Shown here: piece after piece, positions 1 through 5,381 of the stretch | Numbering within the stretch: position 1 is the first letter of the stretch | Layout: every line of letters begins with the position of its first letter | Virus record (IMG/VR): IMGVR_UViG_3300020421_000007 | Location: 1-64,000 of that record | Source: a virus | DNA length: 64,000 bases | Direction: 5' to 3' (one strand) | Translations under genes and position numbers: made by a program | Notes under the pieces: model-generated | Told to the model about the DNA's origin: nothing | Database searches by the model: none | What the model saw: only the letters and a program-made list of their open reading frames with translations

Positions 1-171
1 ACATTGGATGGTAATCATCAGAGAATTCTTATGTATCACCCACTGTTATCTGATGGCAATGTTGAATCAAACCGTGGTGCTTATGAGTATGTTGAATGGG
101 ATGAACTAGATGATGATACATTGGATGAGGCAGATAGATGTCACAAACTGTTGTTGAGTGAGGTTAACTAA
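1..171 (+). CDS. 3' end of an unidentified small protein (partial)
   Basis: An open frame runs in from the left edge and ends at TAA 169-171, leaving 56 residues. The tail is acidic (a DELDDD stretch) and ends SEVN. No start is visible and I do not recognise the family. It is on the same strand as the small-gene array that follows, and a hairpin begins at its stop codon. Read-through of the frame without interruption and the match with the next gene's spacing support it as a real gene end. Confidence 0.55.
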   Translation, partial: TLDGNHQRILMYHPLLSDGNVESNRGAYEYVEWDELDDDTLDEADRCHKLLLSEVN

Positions 172-196
172 CTGGTCAGCCGCCCCAACCAGTTGG
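168..196 (+). other. Hairpin overlapping the stop codon of the first gene
   Basis: AACTGGT (170-176) pairs with ACCAGTT (188-194), extended by a U-G and a C-G pair (168-169 with 195-196), with an 11-base loop. No T-run follows, so it is not a standard intrinsic terminator. Similar hairpins recur at most gene ends in this array. Confidence 0.5.
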
Positions 197-236
197 CAAG
201 GTGGCACACAAAATAGGCACAGCACCCCAGATCGTG

Positions 237-242
237 TATTGT
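237..242 (+). promoter_or_regulatory. Possible sigma70-type -10 element (TATTGT)
   Basis: TATTGT lies only 6 bases before ATG 249, so a transcript would start almost at the start codon. The same hexamer precedes the next two genes. No convincing -35 is seen. Confidence 0.35.
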
Positions 243-248
243 GTACAC

Positions 249-431
249 ATGAACAAAACACTCCTCTCCAATCCACAAACCCTGCAGGACCTGCAGGACT
301 TTATGTTCGATACCATGATGCCCGCTGATCTGTGTGTCGATTGGTTCTGTGATCGCTTCAACGTGTCTGCCACTGATGAGGTGATAGATTACGTGGTCGA
401 GGCGCACTTCGGCATGTTCGCTGACCAGTGA
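249..431 (+). CDS. Small acidic protein of unknown function
   Basis: A 60-residue acidic protein. I place the start at ATG 249 (MNKTLLSNPQ) because an upstream alternative at 201 would begin before the probable -10 box at 237-242. It reads DLCVDWFCDRFNVS in the middle and ends FADQ. No known domain is recognised. It belongs to an array of short genes with short spacers, typical of the early or host-takeover regions of T4-like cyanophages. The function is unknown. Confidence 0.6.
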   Translation: MNKTLLSNPQTLQDLQDFMFDTMMPADLCVDWFCDRFNVSATDEVIDYVVEAHFGMFADQ

Positions 432-446
432 GCAAACTGGCACAGC
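420..446 (+). other. Hairpin spanning the stop codon
   Basis: CCAGT (425-429) pairs with ACTGG (436-440), and GCTG (420-423) pairs with CAGC (443-446) across a small internal bulge. The stop TGA 429-431 lies at the edge of the loop. No T-run follows. Confidence 0.4.
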
Positions 447-451
447 ATCGG

Positions 452-479
452 TTGATCTGTGCCCCATCTCCTGTATTGT
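452..479 (+). promoter_or_regulatory. Sigma70-like promoter for the 502 gene
   Basis: TTGATC (452-457) and TATTGT (474-479) are separated by 16 bases, a reasonable match to a host sigma70 promoter. The predicted transcript start is about 486, giving a leader of roughly 16 bases before ATG 502. Confidence 0.5.
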
Positions 480-501
480 TAACTCAAGTTCAAAAAACAC
501 C

Positions 502-738
502 ATGACCGAAAACATCATCGACAGAGACAAACTGCAAGATGCACTCATTGAGTCCATCATCGATGGTATGGATCACAAGTCAATGTATGCATACGTTTAT
601 GATAGTTTGGATGGCAACTTTGACAACTATTCAATGAAAGAACTCATCACAGAAACAGAAGAGTATTACCCTGAATTGTTGACTGATGCCGCTGTTCATA
701 AGGTAACATACAGCGACACGCCACAGGATGCCAGTTGA
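502..738 (+). CDS. Conserved small cyanophage protein, acidic, unknown function
   Basis: A 78-residue acidic protein. It contains DALIESIIDGMDHKSMY followed by a tyrosine- and glutamate-rich stretch ending EEYYPELL. From memory, proteins of this pattern are widespread in T4-like cyanophages and annotated only as hypothetical. The start is ATG 502, 22 bases after a good -10 box. It looks all-helical, with no signal peptide or membrane segment. It may be an early-expressed protein; the function is not known. Confidence 0.75.
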   Translation: MTENIIDRDKLQDALIESIIDGMDHKSMYAYVYDSLDGNFDNYSMKELITETEEYYPELLTDAAVHKVTYSDTPQDAS

Positions 739-757
739 GGTAGTGGCACAAAGGGGG

Positions 758-786
758 TTTACTTCCCCCCTCATCCATTCTATTGT
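758..786 (+). promoter_or_regulatory. Possible sigma70-type promoter for the 816 gene
   Basis: TTTACT (758-763) and TATTGT (781-786) are 17 bases apart. The upstream half overlaps a GGGGG...CCCCC inverted repeat (about 752-770), which could end transcripts of the preceding gene. The TTG at 783 falls inside the -10, which argues against using it as a start codon. Confidence 0.4.
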
Positions 787-815
787 TCATTCAAGTCAAA
801 CAACCAACGACTCTC

Positions 816-1157
816 ATGCGTAAGATCGAACAGCAAATGTGTGCCGCTATCCAGGCAGACAAGAACTGGTCATCAGGCAACACACAAGTTGTTACAAACG
901 ATGGTGTGTCTACAGTGTATCTCCACGGCAACAAGATCGCCATGGTTGATGACACCTCGCTGACAATCTTCGATGGTGGATGGCAGTCAGTCACCACCAA
1001 ATCACGACTCAATGCATTGTGCTCTGAGTTCTGCATTGCTGGTGAGGGTATATTCCAGAAAGACTTTCTGTGGTATGTTCGCAAGTTCACTGGTGCAATC
1101 AATGGCAAGAATGTGTACATGACTGAGGATTTCTGTTCTGGTTATGTGTTCGCCTAA
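816..1157 (+). CDS. Conserved cyanophage hypothetical protein
   Basis: A 113-residue protein starting MRKIEQQM. The ATG at 816 is preferred over the TTG at 783, which overlaps the likely -10 box. Conserved-looking blocks are YLHGNKIA, IFDGGW and TTKSRLNALC. The fold appears mixed alpha/beta, with three cysteines in the C-terminal half. From memory, this family recurs in T4-like cyanophage genomes in tandem arrays of small genes, with no assigned function. Single-domain and soluble, with no signal peptide. Confidence 0.75.
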   Translation: MRKIEQQMCAAIQADKNWSSGNTQVVTNDGVSTVYLHGNKIAMVDDTSLTIFDGGWQSVTTKSRLNALCSEFCIAGEGIFQKDFLWYVRKFTGAINGKNVYMTEDFCSGYVFA

Positions 1158-1186
1158 GGGCGACACTTTTCACACTAAGTAACACA

Positions 1187-1209
1187 AACTGGGCGGCCAC
1201 CGCCTAGTT
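1187..1209 (+). other. Strong GC-rich hairpin downstream of the 816 gene
   Basis: AACTGGGCGG (1187-1196) pairs with CCGCCTAGTT (1200-1209) through ten pairs, one of them G-U, around a CCA loop. It lies 30 bases after the stop codon. No T-run follows. It has the same ACTGG core as other hairpins in the array. Confidence 0.5.
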
Positions 1210-1226
1210 CACCCATACTAGCACCC

Positions 1227-1343
1227 ATGTCTCACTATTCCATGCCTTACCTGCCCACCACTAGGACAGAGGCGAGACTGTCCACATACATAGGCATCGC
1301 CCGCATCTTGGGCTCTATAATCAAATCAATCAAAGGCAATTGA
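1227..1343 (+). CDS. Possible 38-residue micro-protein
   Basis: A short open frame (MSHYSMPYLP...IKSIKGN) fills the otherwise empty 1158-1345 gap and stops 2 bases before the next ATG. A CATACT element just upstream could act as a -10. However, the -10 box of the next gene (TATAAT, 1316-1321) lies inside it, and I do not recognise it in other phages. It may be non-coding leader DNA. Confidence 0.25.
   Translation: MSHYSMPYLPTTRTEARLSTYIGIARILGSIIKSIKGN
1316..1321 (+). promoter_or_regulatory. Consensus -10 box TATAAT
   Basis: A perfect TATAAT, 24 bases before ATG 1346. No clear -35 at 17 bases; TAGGCA lies at 1291-1296. It probably drives the 1346 gene with a leader of about 18 bases. Confidence 0.45.
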
Positions 1344-1345
1344 TC

Positions 1346-1582
1346 ATGTTCGCAGTCCAACCCGCCAACTGGTATCGTTTCGATGAGCATGGCGCAGACT
1401 ATGCCATCAGCATTTCCCACGCCTATCGCATCTGTTCAGCATGGCAGGAGAGCGGAGACGCTGAGGGGGAAGATATGATGATTTGGCGTCTCACCTCTGG
1501 TCATCCTATCAAATGGGTTCGGGTCTACAAGGATGAGAGCGTGGACACTGTGACAGAGCAGGAACTGGCACTGCTTGCCTAG
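1346..1582 (+). CDS. Small protein of unknown function
   Basis: A 78-residue protein starting MFAVQPANWYRFDE. ATG 1346 is chosen over a TTG two codons earlier. Aromatic N-terminal half, with AYRICSAWQ and a later IKWVRVYKDES. It resembles short beta-rich cyanophage hypothetical proteins but carries no motif that allows a function call. It is followed by an 8-bp stop-spanning hairpin and then another small gene after 31 bases. Confidence 0.6.
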   Translation: MFAVQPANWYRFDEHGADYAISISHAYRICSAWQESGDAEGEDMMIWRLTSGHPIKWVRVYKDESVDTVTEQELALLA

Positions 1583-1594
1583 ATAACCAGTTCC
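1561..1594 (+). other. Stop-spanning inverted repeat
   Basis: GGAACTGG (1561-1568) is perfectly complementary to CCAGTTCC (1587-1594). The stop TAG 1580-1582 lies in the 18-base loop. No T-run follows. Confidence 0.5.
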
Positions 1595-1613
1595 GACCCT
1601 GTAGACTAACAGC

Positions 1614-1814
1614 ATGGAAAACAAAACAACCAAACTCGAAACCTCTGCTGATGGCATCTTCATGCACAGCAAGAACCCATCACCAGTCATGCAAGCAGCG
1701 ATGGACAGCATCCGCCGTCAGATGATCGCTGAGACAGCATACCGTCAGCGTGTGCGTCAGGGACTAGAGCCAGCAGGACAGTGGGGGAACTGGTCCATCA
1801 GTGATCGCCACTGA
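1614..1814 (+). CDS. Small basic protein of unknown function
   Basis: A 66-residue protein with MENKTTKLETSADGIFMHS at the N terminus and an arginine-rich helix further on (SIRRQMIAETAYRQRVRQG). A TAGACT element at 1602-1607 could be a -10, which would make the transcript nearly leaderless. No recognised domain. The basic helical part could bind nucleic acid, but that is only a guess from composition. Confidence 0.55.
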   Translation: MENKTTKLETSADGIFMHSKNPSPVMQAAMDSIRRQMIAETAYRQRVRQGLEPAGQWGNWSISDRH

Positions 1815-1815
1815 T
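1797..1815 (+). other. Stop-spanning hairpin
   Basis: ATCAGTG (1797-1803) pairs perfectly with CACTGAT (1809-1815) around a 5-base loop. The stop TGA 1812-1814 is in the 3' arm. No T-run follows. Confidence 0.5.
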
Positions 1816-1827
1816 CACCCCATCGTC

Positions 1828-1833
1828 TACAAT
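1828..1833 (+). promoter_or_regulatory. Possible -10 element TACAAT
   Basis: TACAAT lies 25 bases before ATG 1859, at a spacing similar to the -10 boxes of the 502 and 1346 genes. No clear -35. Confidence 0.35.
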
Positions 1834-1858
1834 ACACACAAGCAAACAAACAAACCAC

Positions 1859-2128
1859 ATGACCGCTTCCACCATGACTGCCGACACCACATACAACGGT
1901 TGGGCAAACTATGAGACCTGGAATGCATCCCTCTGGATTCAGAACGACCGCTTCCTGTACAACACTGCCCAAGCATGTGTGACGTACTGTGAGGCAGGCG
2001 ACACGCCATACGCTTGCTTCGTTCGCTGCATGGATAACTGCGCTCGCACCATGACAGGTGATGACGTGGCATGGACAGATCCTGCCATCGACGCAGACGA
2101 GATGAACGAGATGATGGCAGACCTCTGA
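1859..2128 (+). CDS. NGWxNYETW-motif small protein (DUF7249-like)
   Basis: An 89-residue acidic protein with YNGWANYETWNASLWIQND near residues 11-30 and several cysteines in the middle. The NGW-NYETW signature recurs in many phage proteins annotated as DUF7249; the family name is from memory and its function is unknown. It is the last gene of the array and is followed after 23 bases by a strong terminator. ATG 1859 is used; a second ATG at residue 6 is possible. Confidence 0.7.
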   Translation: MTASTMTADTTYNGWANYETWNASLWIQNDRFLYNTAQACVTYCEAGDTPYACFVRCMDNCARTMTGDDVAWTDPAIDADEMNEMMADL

Positions 2129-2151
2129 GTCTACCACAGCAGAGGGGCAGG

Positions 2152-2176
2152 GGGGCAGTGATATGCCCCTTTTTTA
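2152..2176 (+). terminator. Intrinsic terminator closing the small-gene array
   Basis: GGGGCA (2152-2157) and TGCCCC (2164-2169) form a 6-bp GC-rich stem with a 6-base loop, followed by six T. This is the only canonical terminator in the first 2.2 kb. It separates the array from the late structural module. Confidence 0.85.
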
Positions 2177-2247
2177 TGTGGTCGCGAAGCGCCAAGCGGT
2201 TTGGGACTCCTACCCCTTCCCTAACCTACAAAAGTATCCAGACGAGA

Positions 2248-2255
2248 GATAAATA
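2248..2255 (+). promoter_or_regulatory. T4-type late promoter GATAAATA
   Basis: GATAAATA matches the T4 late promoter core (TATAAATA), which is read by the phage sigma factor gp55. It lies 57 bases before ATG 2312, at the boundary where structural genes begin. The region from 2180 to 2311 holds no other gene. Confidence 0.7.
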
Positions 2256-2311
2256 TTTTTGAAATGGTTTTTTTGAAACCTTGAAAAGGAAAAAAATTTC
2301 CCAGCAAAAAA

Positions 2312-2569
2312 ATGACTGAAAAACCCGAGTACAAAAACTTTGACGACATTGTTAACAACTTCGATGCGTTCTGTGACGAGTTTGAGTCGCGAGCATCTGA
2401 AGCATTCATGAGAGGAGATCAAAACGATGGAAGAGTTACACAAGCAGCAGCAGAGTCTGGAGCAGGCACTCCTGAAGCTGTCCGAGAGGTTGACGAGCCT
2501 GGACCAACGGATTTCGCAGCTGGAGCGACCACAATTGATGTATCGTCGTCCAGCGGAGAAGAACTATGA
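2312..2569 (+). CDS. Short acidic protein, overlapping the next gene
   Basis: An 85-residue frame starting MTEKPEYKNFDDIVNN. It is first after the late promoter. Residues 1-36 look like a genuine acidic protein; beyond that it becomes alanine/glycine-rich, low-complexity sequence lying antiparallel in reading sense to the coiled-coil gene that overlaps it from 2427. The 143-base overlap makes the C-terminal half doubtful. It could be real, or only its N-terminal part may matter. Shine-Dalgarno support is weak. Confidence 0.4.
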   Translation: MTEKPEYKNFDDIVNNFDAFCDEFESRASEAFMRGDQNDGRVTQAAAESGAGTPEAVREVDEPGPTDFAAGATTIDVSSSSGEEL

Positions 2570-2654
2570 AAGTCTCTCAGACACATTAGATTATCTTCAC
2601 AATAATGTGGAAGGAATTAAGGAAGATCTTTTAAAGGTAGCGAGAGCGGTATAG
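2427..2654 (+). CDS. Coiled-coil small protein, probably structural
   Basis: A 75-residue protein beginning MEELHKQQQSLEQALLKLSE. Residues 1-35 have a leucine heptad pattern typical of a coiled coil, followed by a polar linker and a second helix ending LLKVARAV. GGAG sits about 8 bases before ATG 2427, and the frame closes upstream at a TGA near 2409, which fixes the start. It ends 1 base before the next gene. Placed in the late baseplate module; the exact role is unknown. Confidence 0.6.
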   Translation: MEELHKQQQSLEQALLKLSERLTSLDQRISQLERPQLMYRRPAEKNYESLSDTLDYLHNNVEGIKEDLLKVARAV

Positions 2655-2655
2655 G

Positions 2656-3588
2656 ATGGCAACGCTATTAGATGATAGGTTAACTGTAGGTATCTGGCCA
2701 TTACCAGGGACTGCGAAACGTGCCGACCTGTTATCGGGTGTTGTCACGCCAGGGGTTGGTAGTTTCGAGTTAAGACCTCTAGCGTATGAGAATATGGCAG
2801 AGGCAGTGGAGAATGGCGACGTATCTTCTGTGGATGATTATATCTCACCATATCAGGTATTCTCGTTAACAGTCACAGCAATCCCCACACTGCCCGATGA
2901 GATCATCTTAAACGTATCGTTCGACCCAATACCTCCTGTACCTGCTTTCACACCCTTCAAGGCGATTATAGAGGAACCTAACCCAGTTACATTAGTTAGT
3001 AGGACTGGTGCAGAAAAACCACAAGAGATTTTACCCAGTCCTAATTGGAATCCACCCCTGGTCAATGAAGAGTTCATTCAGACTTTAGGAGGGGTGACGA
3101 CTGCCACGATTGGGGGATACTATACTGAGAAGGCATTTTATGATCGTGAATGGGTTCTGAAGTTTCCTGATGTGATCGCAAGGATCAGCGGCGCAGGCGT
3201 GAGATATTTGAAGTATGAAAAGATCCCTCAGGGCGTACCATTCGATCCGTTGTTATTTGATACCGCACCGATTGCTCCGAGTAGTATTACGCCTGCTACG
3301 TGGTATTCACTCACCAAAGCGGATGCCGAGATCTTAGATGCGCCTGAGATGCAGAGGTTTCTTACAAGATCATCTGGTATTGTATCGTATAAGGCATCAG
3401 AGATCAGGAAGTTGCGCTTCTTCTATATTATTACAATCACTTCAAAGTTACCAGGGACGTTGATTCCGATAAAGACCACTATTCCCGCGTTTATGACGGT
3501 ACAGAACAATAGTAGTTGGGCACAGAAGAGATTACTCTATGCCCTAAATACGCCGAAAGCGCCGAGACCATTATTACTTGGAGTATAA
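2656..3588 (+). CDS. Virion/baseplate-region protein of unknown function
   Basis: A 310-residue, proline- and beta-rich protein starting MATLLDDRLTVGIWPLPGT. No motif allows assignment to a T4 protein. Its position directly before a PAAR spike-tip gene and upstream of gp25 and gp6 suggests a baseplate or hub component. The stop overlaps the next start (TAATG). There is no signal peptide and few cysteines. Alternatives include a cyanophage-specific hub accessory protein. A structure-based comparison with T4 gp27, gp48 and gp54 would be informative. Confidence 0.6.
   Translation: MATLLDDRLTVGIWPLPGTAKRADLLSGVVTPGVGSFELRPLAYENMAEAVENGDVSSVDDYISPYQVFSLTVTAIPTLPDEIILNVSFDPIPPVPAFTPFKAIIEEPNPVTLVSRTGAEKPQEILPSPNWNPPLVNEEFIQTLGGVTTATIGGYYTEKAFYDREWVLKFPDVIARISGAGVRYLKYEKIPQGVPFDPLLFDTAPIAPSSITPATWYSLTKADAEILDAPEMQRFLTRSSGIVSYKASEIRKLRFFYIITITSKLPGTLIPIKTTIPAFMTVQNNSSWAQKRLLYALNTPKAPRPLLLGV
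3544..3550 (+). promoter_or_regulatory. Possible late promoter CTAAATA
   Basis: CTAAATA lies inside the end of the preceding gene and 38 bases before the PAAR start at 3588. That spacing matches other late promoters in the window. Confidence 0.4.
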
Positions 3589-3956
3589 TGTTAAGTACAA
3601 CACCCGCGTTATCAATGGTTTTAGACATGACTACAGGTCATGGTCCATGGTCTCCTGTTGGATTTCTACCACCCTCCCCTACTCCTCCTAGTGGTGCGAG
3701 TTTGAATGTTATCATTAATGGTCGTAATGTACATAAGGTAGGTGATACAACATTACCACACTTTGCGATACTTCCTGTACCACCTGATCTACACTCTGAT
3801 ACAATCTCCACAGGGTCTCCAACAGTCATGGTTAATGGTACTCCTATGGCAGTGATCGGAAGTTTGTTAGGATCGCCTGTGGGACCTGCTGGTATCGTTT
3901 CAGGATTTGGAGCATTAACTGTAGTGGTTGACAGCAGACCCCTAGAGAAGGTATAA
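3588..3956 (+). CDS. 5.4: PAAR-domain spike tip protein (T4 gp5.4-like)
   Basis: A 122-residue protein rich in Gly, Pro and Val with the PAAR pattern: DMTTGHGPW near the N terminus, VIINGRNVHKVGDTTLPH, and then SPTVMVNGTPMAVIGS. PAAR proteins fold as a sharp beta cone, often with a bound metal, and cap the central spike of contractile tails; in T4 this is gp5.4. Histidines in TGHG and TLPH are candidate metal ligands. The start at 3588 overlaps the previous stop; an ATG eight codons later (3612) is an alternative. Likely a component of the tail spike that pierces the host envelope. Confidence 0.85.
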   Translation: MLSTTPALSMVLDMTTGHGPWSPVGFLPPSPTPPSGASLNVIINGRNVHKVGDTTLPHFAILPVPPDLHSDTISTGSPTVMVNGTPMAVIGSLLGSPVGPAGIVSGFGALTVVVDSRPLEKV

Positions 3957-3980
3957 TACAAGAGTCAATCGAACAAAATT

Positions 3981-4127
3981 ATGGCACGAAGCAAAGTTGG
4001 TCTTAGTGGCGGTCTCATGATCGAGTCGAAACCAAAAAAGACTCGTCAGGGATCAGGACAGCACACGAAGTACGCTGCTACATCACGTAACAACAAGAAA
4101 AAGCGTTATCGTGGACAGGGACGATGA
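3981..4127 (+). CDS. Tiny highly basic protein
   Basis: A 48-residue protein starting MARSKVGLSGGLMIESKPKK and ending KKKRYRGQGR, with more than a quarter Lys and Arg. It fits exactly between the PAAR gene and the next gene, whose ATG overlaps its stop (ATGA). From memory, near-identical proteins occur at the same locus in other T4-like cyanophages. The basic tail suggests DNA or RNA contact or a scaffold role. Not characterised. Confidence 0.75.
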   Translation: MARSKVGLSGGLMIESKPKKTRQGSGQHTKYAATSRNNKKKRYRGQGR

Positions 4128-4813
4128 ATTTAATTTGCAATCTTCCCGCTGAGAAAGTCTGGGTACGTAAAGAATACTTACGAGATCATCAAGATGGTCA
4201 TGGGGAGTTTGTTGAGGGCGTTTGGGTATCTGCTAAAAGCATACCTGGACGCGCTTTTTATTTTGAGACATACTTACCCACGTATGGAGCAATGTACGAC
4301 AAACTTCCCATTAGTGCGTTTGTACGATCCCCTGAAACCCCAGTCATAGACATGGATTTGGCGAATCTACAATTCTGGAATTGCATGGACTATGGAGTCA
4401 TGGCAATCAACAAAGGATTCATTGCTCAAATGGAAGTGGAGATCTTTACTCGTGACCATGGGTTACAGAAAGGAAAATACTTGTTTACATTGGATAACTA
4501 TCATGCGAACCCTGATGTGATAGATAATAATGTGAGCGAAACTCCTCAGGAGCATAAATCGCACAATTGTATTGCGTTGAACAATGGTCAATACGCTTTG
4601 TATCCTAATAATAGGATGCGACTGTATGACCTCTCCTTGACTCCAGAACAACCTACATTCCCTGACTTTAAAGTATCTACCATAGAATACGAAGTCGAGG
4701 GTGGAACCGATTGGGGACGCCTTGGAGACACTGATAATTATTTTTGGGAAACAAATGCTGAACGAAAACAACGGACGGAGACCACAGATGGACAAACGAG
4801 TGGACAAGAGTGA
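4124..4813 (+). CDS. Conserved cyanophage protein upstream of gp25
   Basis: A 229-residue protein starting MNLICNLPAEKVWVRKEYL. The N-terminal 150 residues look like a compact beta-rich domain (GRAFYFETYLPTYG, YDKLPISAFV). The last 25 residues are polar and probably disordered (WETNAERKQRTETT). It is syntenic in T4-like cyanophages between the PAAR gene and gp25 as I remember. The function is unknown; a late-stage or packaging-related role is as likely as a baseplate one. The start overlaps the preceding stop by 4 bases. Confidence 0.7.
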   Translation: MNLICNLPAEKVWVRKEYLRDHQDGHGEFVEGVWVSAKSIPGRAFYFETYLPTYGAMYDKLPISAFVRSPETPVIDMDLANLQFWNCMDYGVMAINKGFIAQMEVEIFTRDHGLQKGKYLFTLDNYHANPDVIDNNVSETPQEHKSHNCIALNNGQYALYPNNRMRLYDLSLTPEQPTFPDFKVSTIEYEVEGGTDWGRLGDTDNYFWETNAERKQRTETTDGQTSGQE

Positions 4814-4958
4814 AGAGTTCAAAGAATCGGGAATGACCCTAATTACCGAAACTGATAGCGAACGTCATCTTAAGAGAGCACGTAAGATGCGAGATGTCAA
4901 AGAGGGTGAAATCTTTGACAATCAAGTAGAATGGGCAGACGGATTCTGTGGTAAGTGA
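4788..4958 (+). CDS. Small charged protein of unknown function
   Basis: A 56-residue protein starting MDKRVDKSEEFKESGMTLI and ending WADGFCGK. ATG 4788 has GGAG about 7 bases upstream. Longer starts in frame at 4755 and 4701 would overlap the previous gene more extensively. Very charged and probably helical. Its stop overlaps the GATAAATA late promoter of gp25. No family recognised. Confidence 0.55.
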   Translation: MDKRVDKSEEFKESGMTLITETDSERHLKRARKMRDVKEGEIFDNQVEWADGFCGK

Positions 4959-4964
4959 TAAATA
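4957..4964 (+). promoter_or_regulatory. Late promoter GATAAATA before gp25
   Basis: GATAAATA, 25 bases before ATG 4989, overlapping the stop of the previous gene. Expected to drive gp25, gp6 and gp7. Confidence 0.65.
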
Positions 4965-4988
4965 GTAACAGCCTATTGCTGTGTCTAA

Positions 4989-5381
4989 ATGCCTACCTTT
5001 GAGACATTCAAAGATTTGAGTGTTACATTTAAGAAGCATCCTGTTACTGATGATTTGGTAACAGTAAAAGACAAGGCAGCTATCGTTCAGGCGATTACTG
5101 CCTTGCTTCTTACTAAGAAGGGAGAGAGACCATTTCAACCTCAATTGGGATGTGGTCTTCAAAATGTATTATTTGAACCATTAGATTATGGTAGTGCCAG
5201 TATTATCAAATCAGAAATTAGAGACGTTCTAGAACGTTACGAACCAAGAATTACTGTAGATAGTATTTTGTGCAACCCAGATGATATGAATAACGGTTAT
5301 GAAGTTGAATTGGCATATACTATTGTCGGTAGAAATGACGAACCAGTAATTGTAGAATTCTTCTTAGAGCGTACACGATAA
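4989..5381 (+). CDS. 25: Baseplate wedge subunit gp25
   Basis: A 130-residue protein of the GPW/gp25 family. The hallmark KGERPFQPQLGCGL followed by LFEPLD is present in the middle, as in T4 gp25 (132 aa). gp25 sits with gp53 and gp6 in the inner baseplate wedge and helps start sheath polymerisation. It has a lysozyme-like fold without the activity. The stop overlaps the start of gp6 (TAATG), so the two are translationally coupled, in the same order as in T4. The start has a late promoter at 4957. Confidence 0.96.
   Translation: MPTFETFKDLSVTFKKHPVTDDLVTVKDKAAIVQAITALLLTKKGERPFQPQLGCGLQNVLFEPLDYGSASIIKSEIRDVLERYEPRITVDSILCNPDDMNNGYEVELAYTIVGRNDEPVIVEFFLERTR

Noticed and set aside
176-1120. 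Open frames on the minus strand over the small-gene array (168-560, 176-373, 791-1120)
   Set aside because: They lie opposite better supported + strand genes, have no sensible composition, and have no promoter or ribosome-site support.
1187-1209. tRNA or other structured RNA gene in the 1158-1345 gap
   Set aside because: Only a single simple hairpin is present; no cloverleaf or T-loop consensus.
1757-2195. Two long minus-strand frames around 1757-2195
   Set aside because: They are antisense to the NGWxNYETW gene and the terminator, and are Cys/Arg/Ser-rich low-quality translations.
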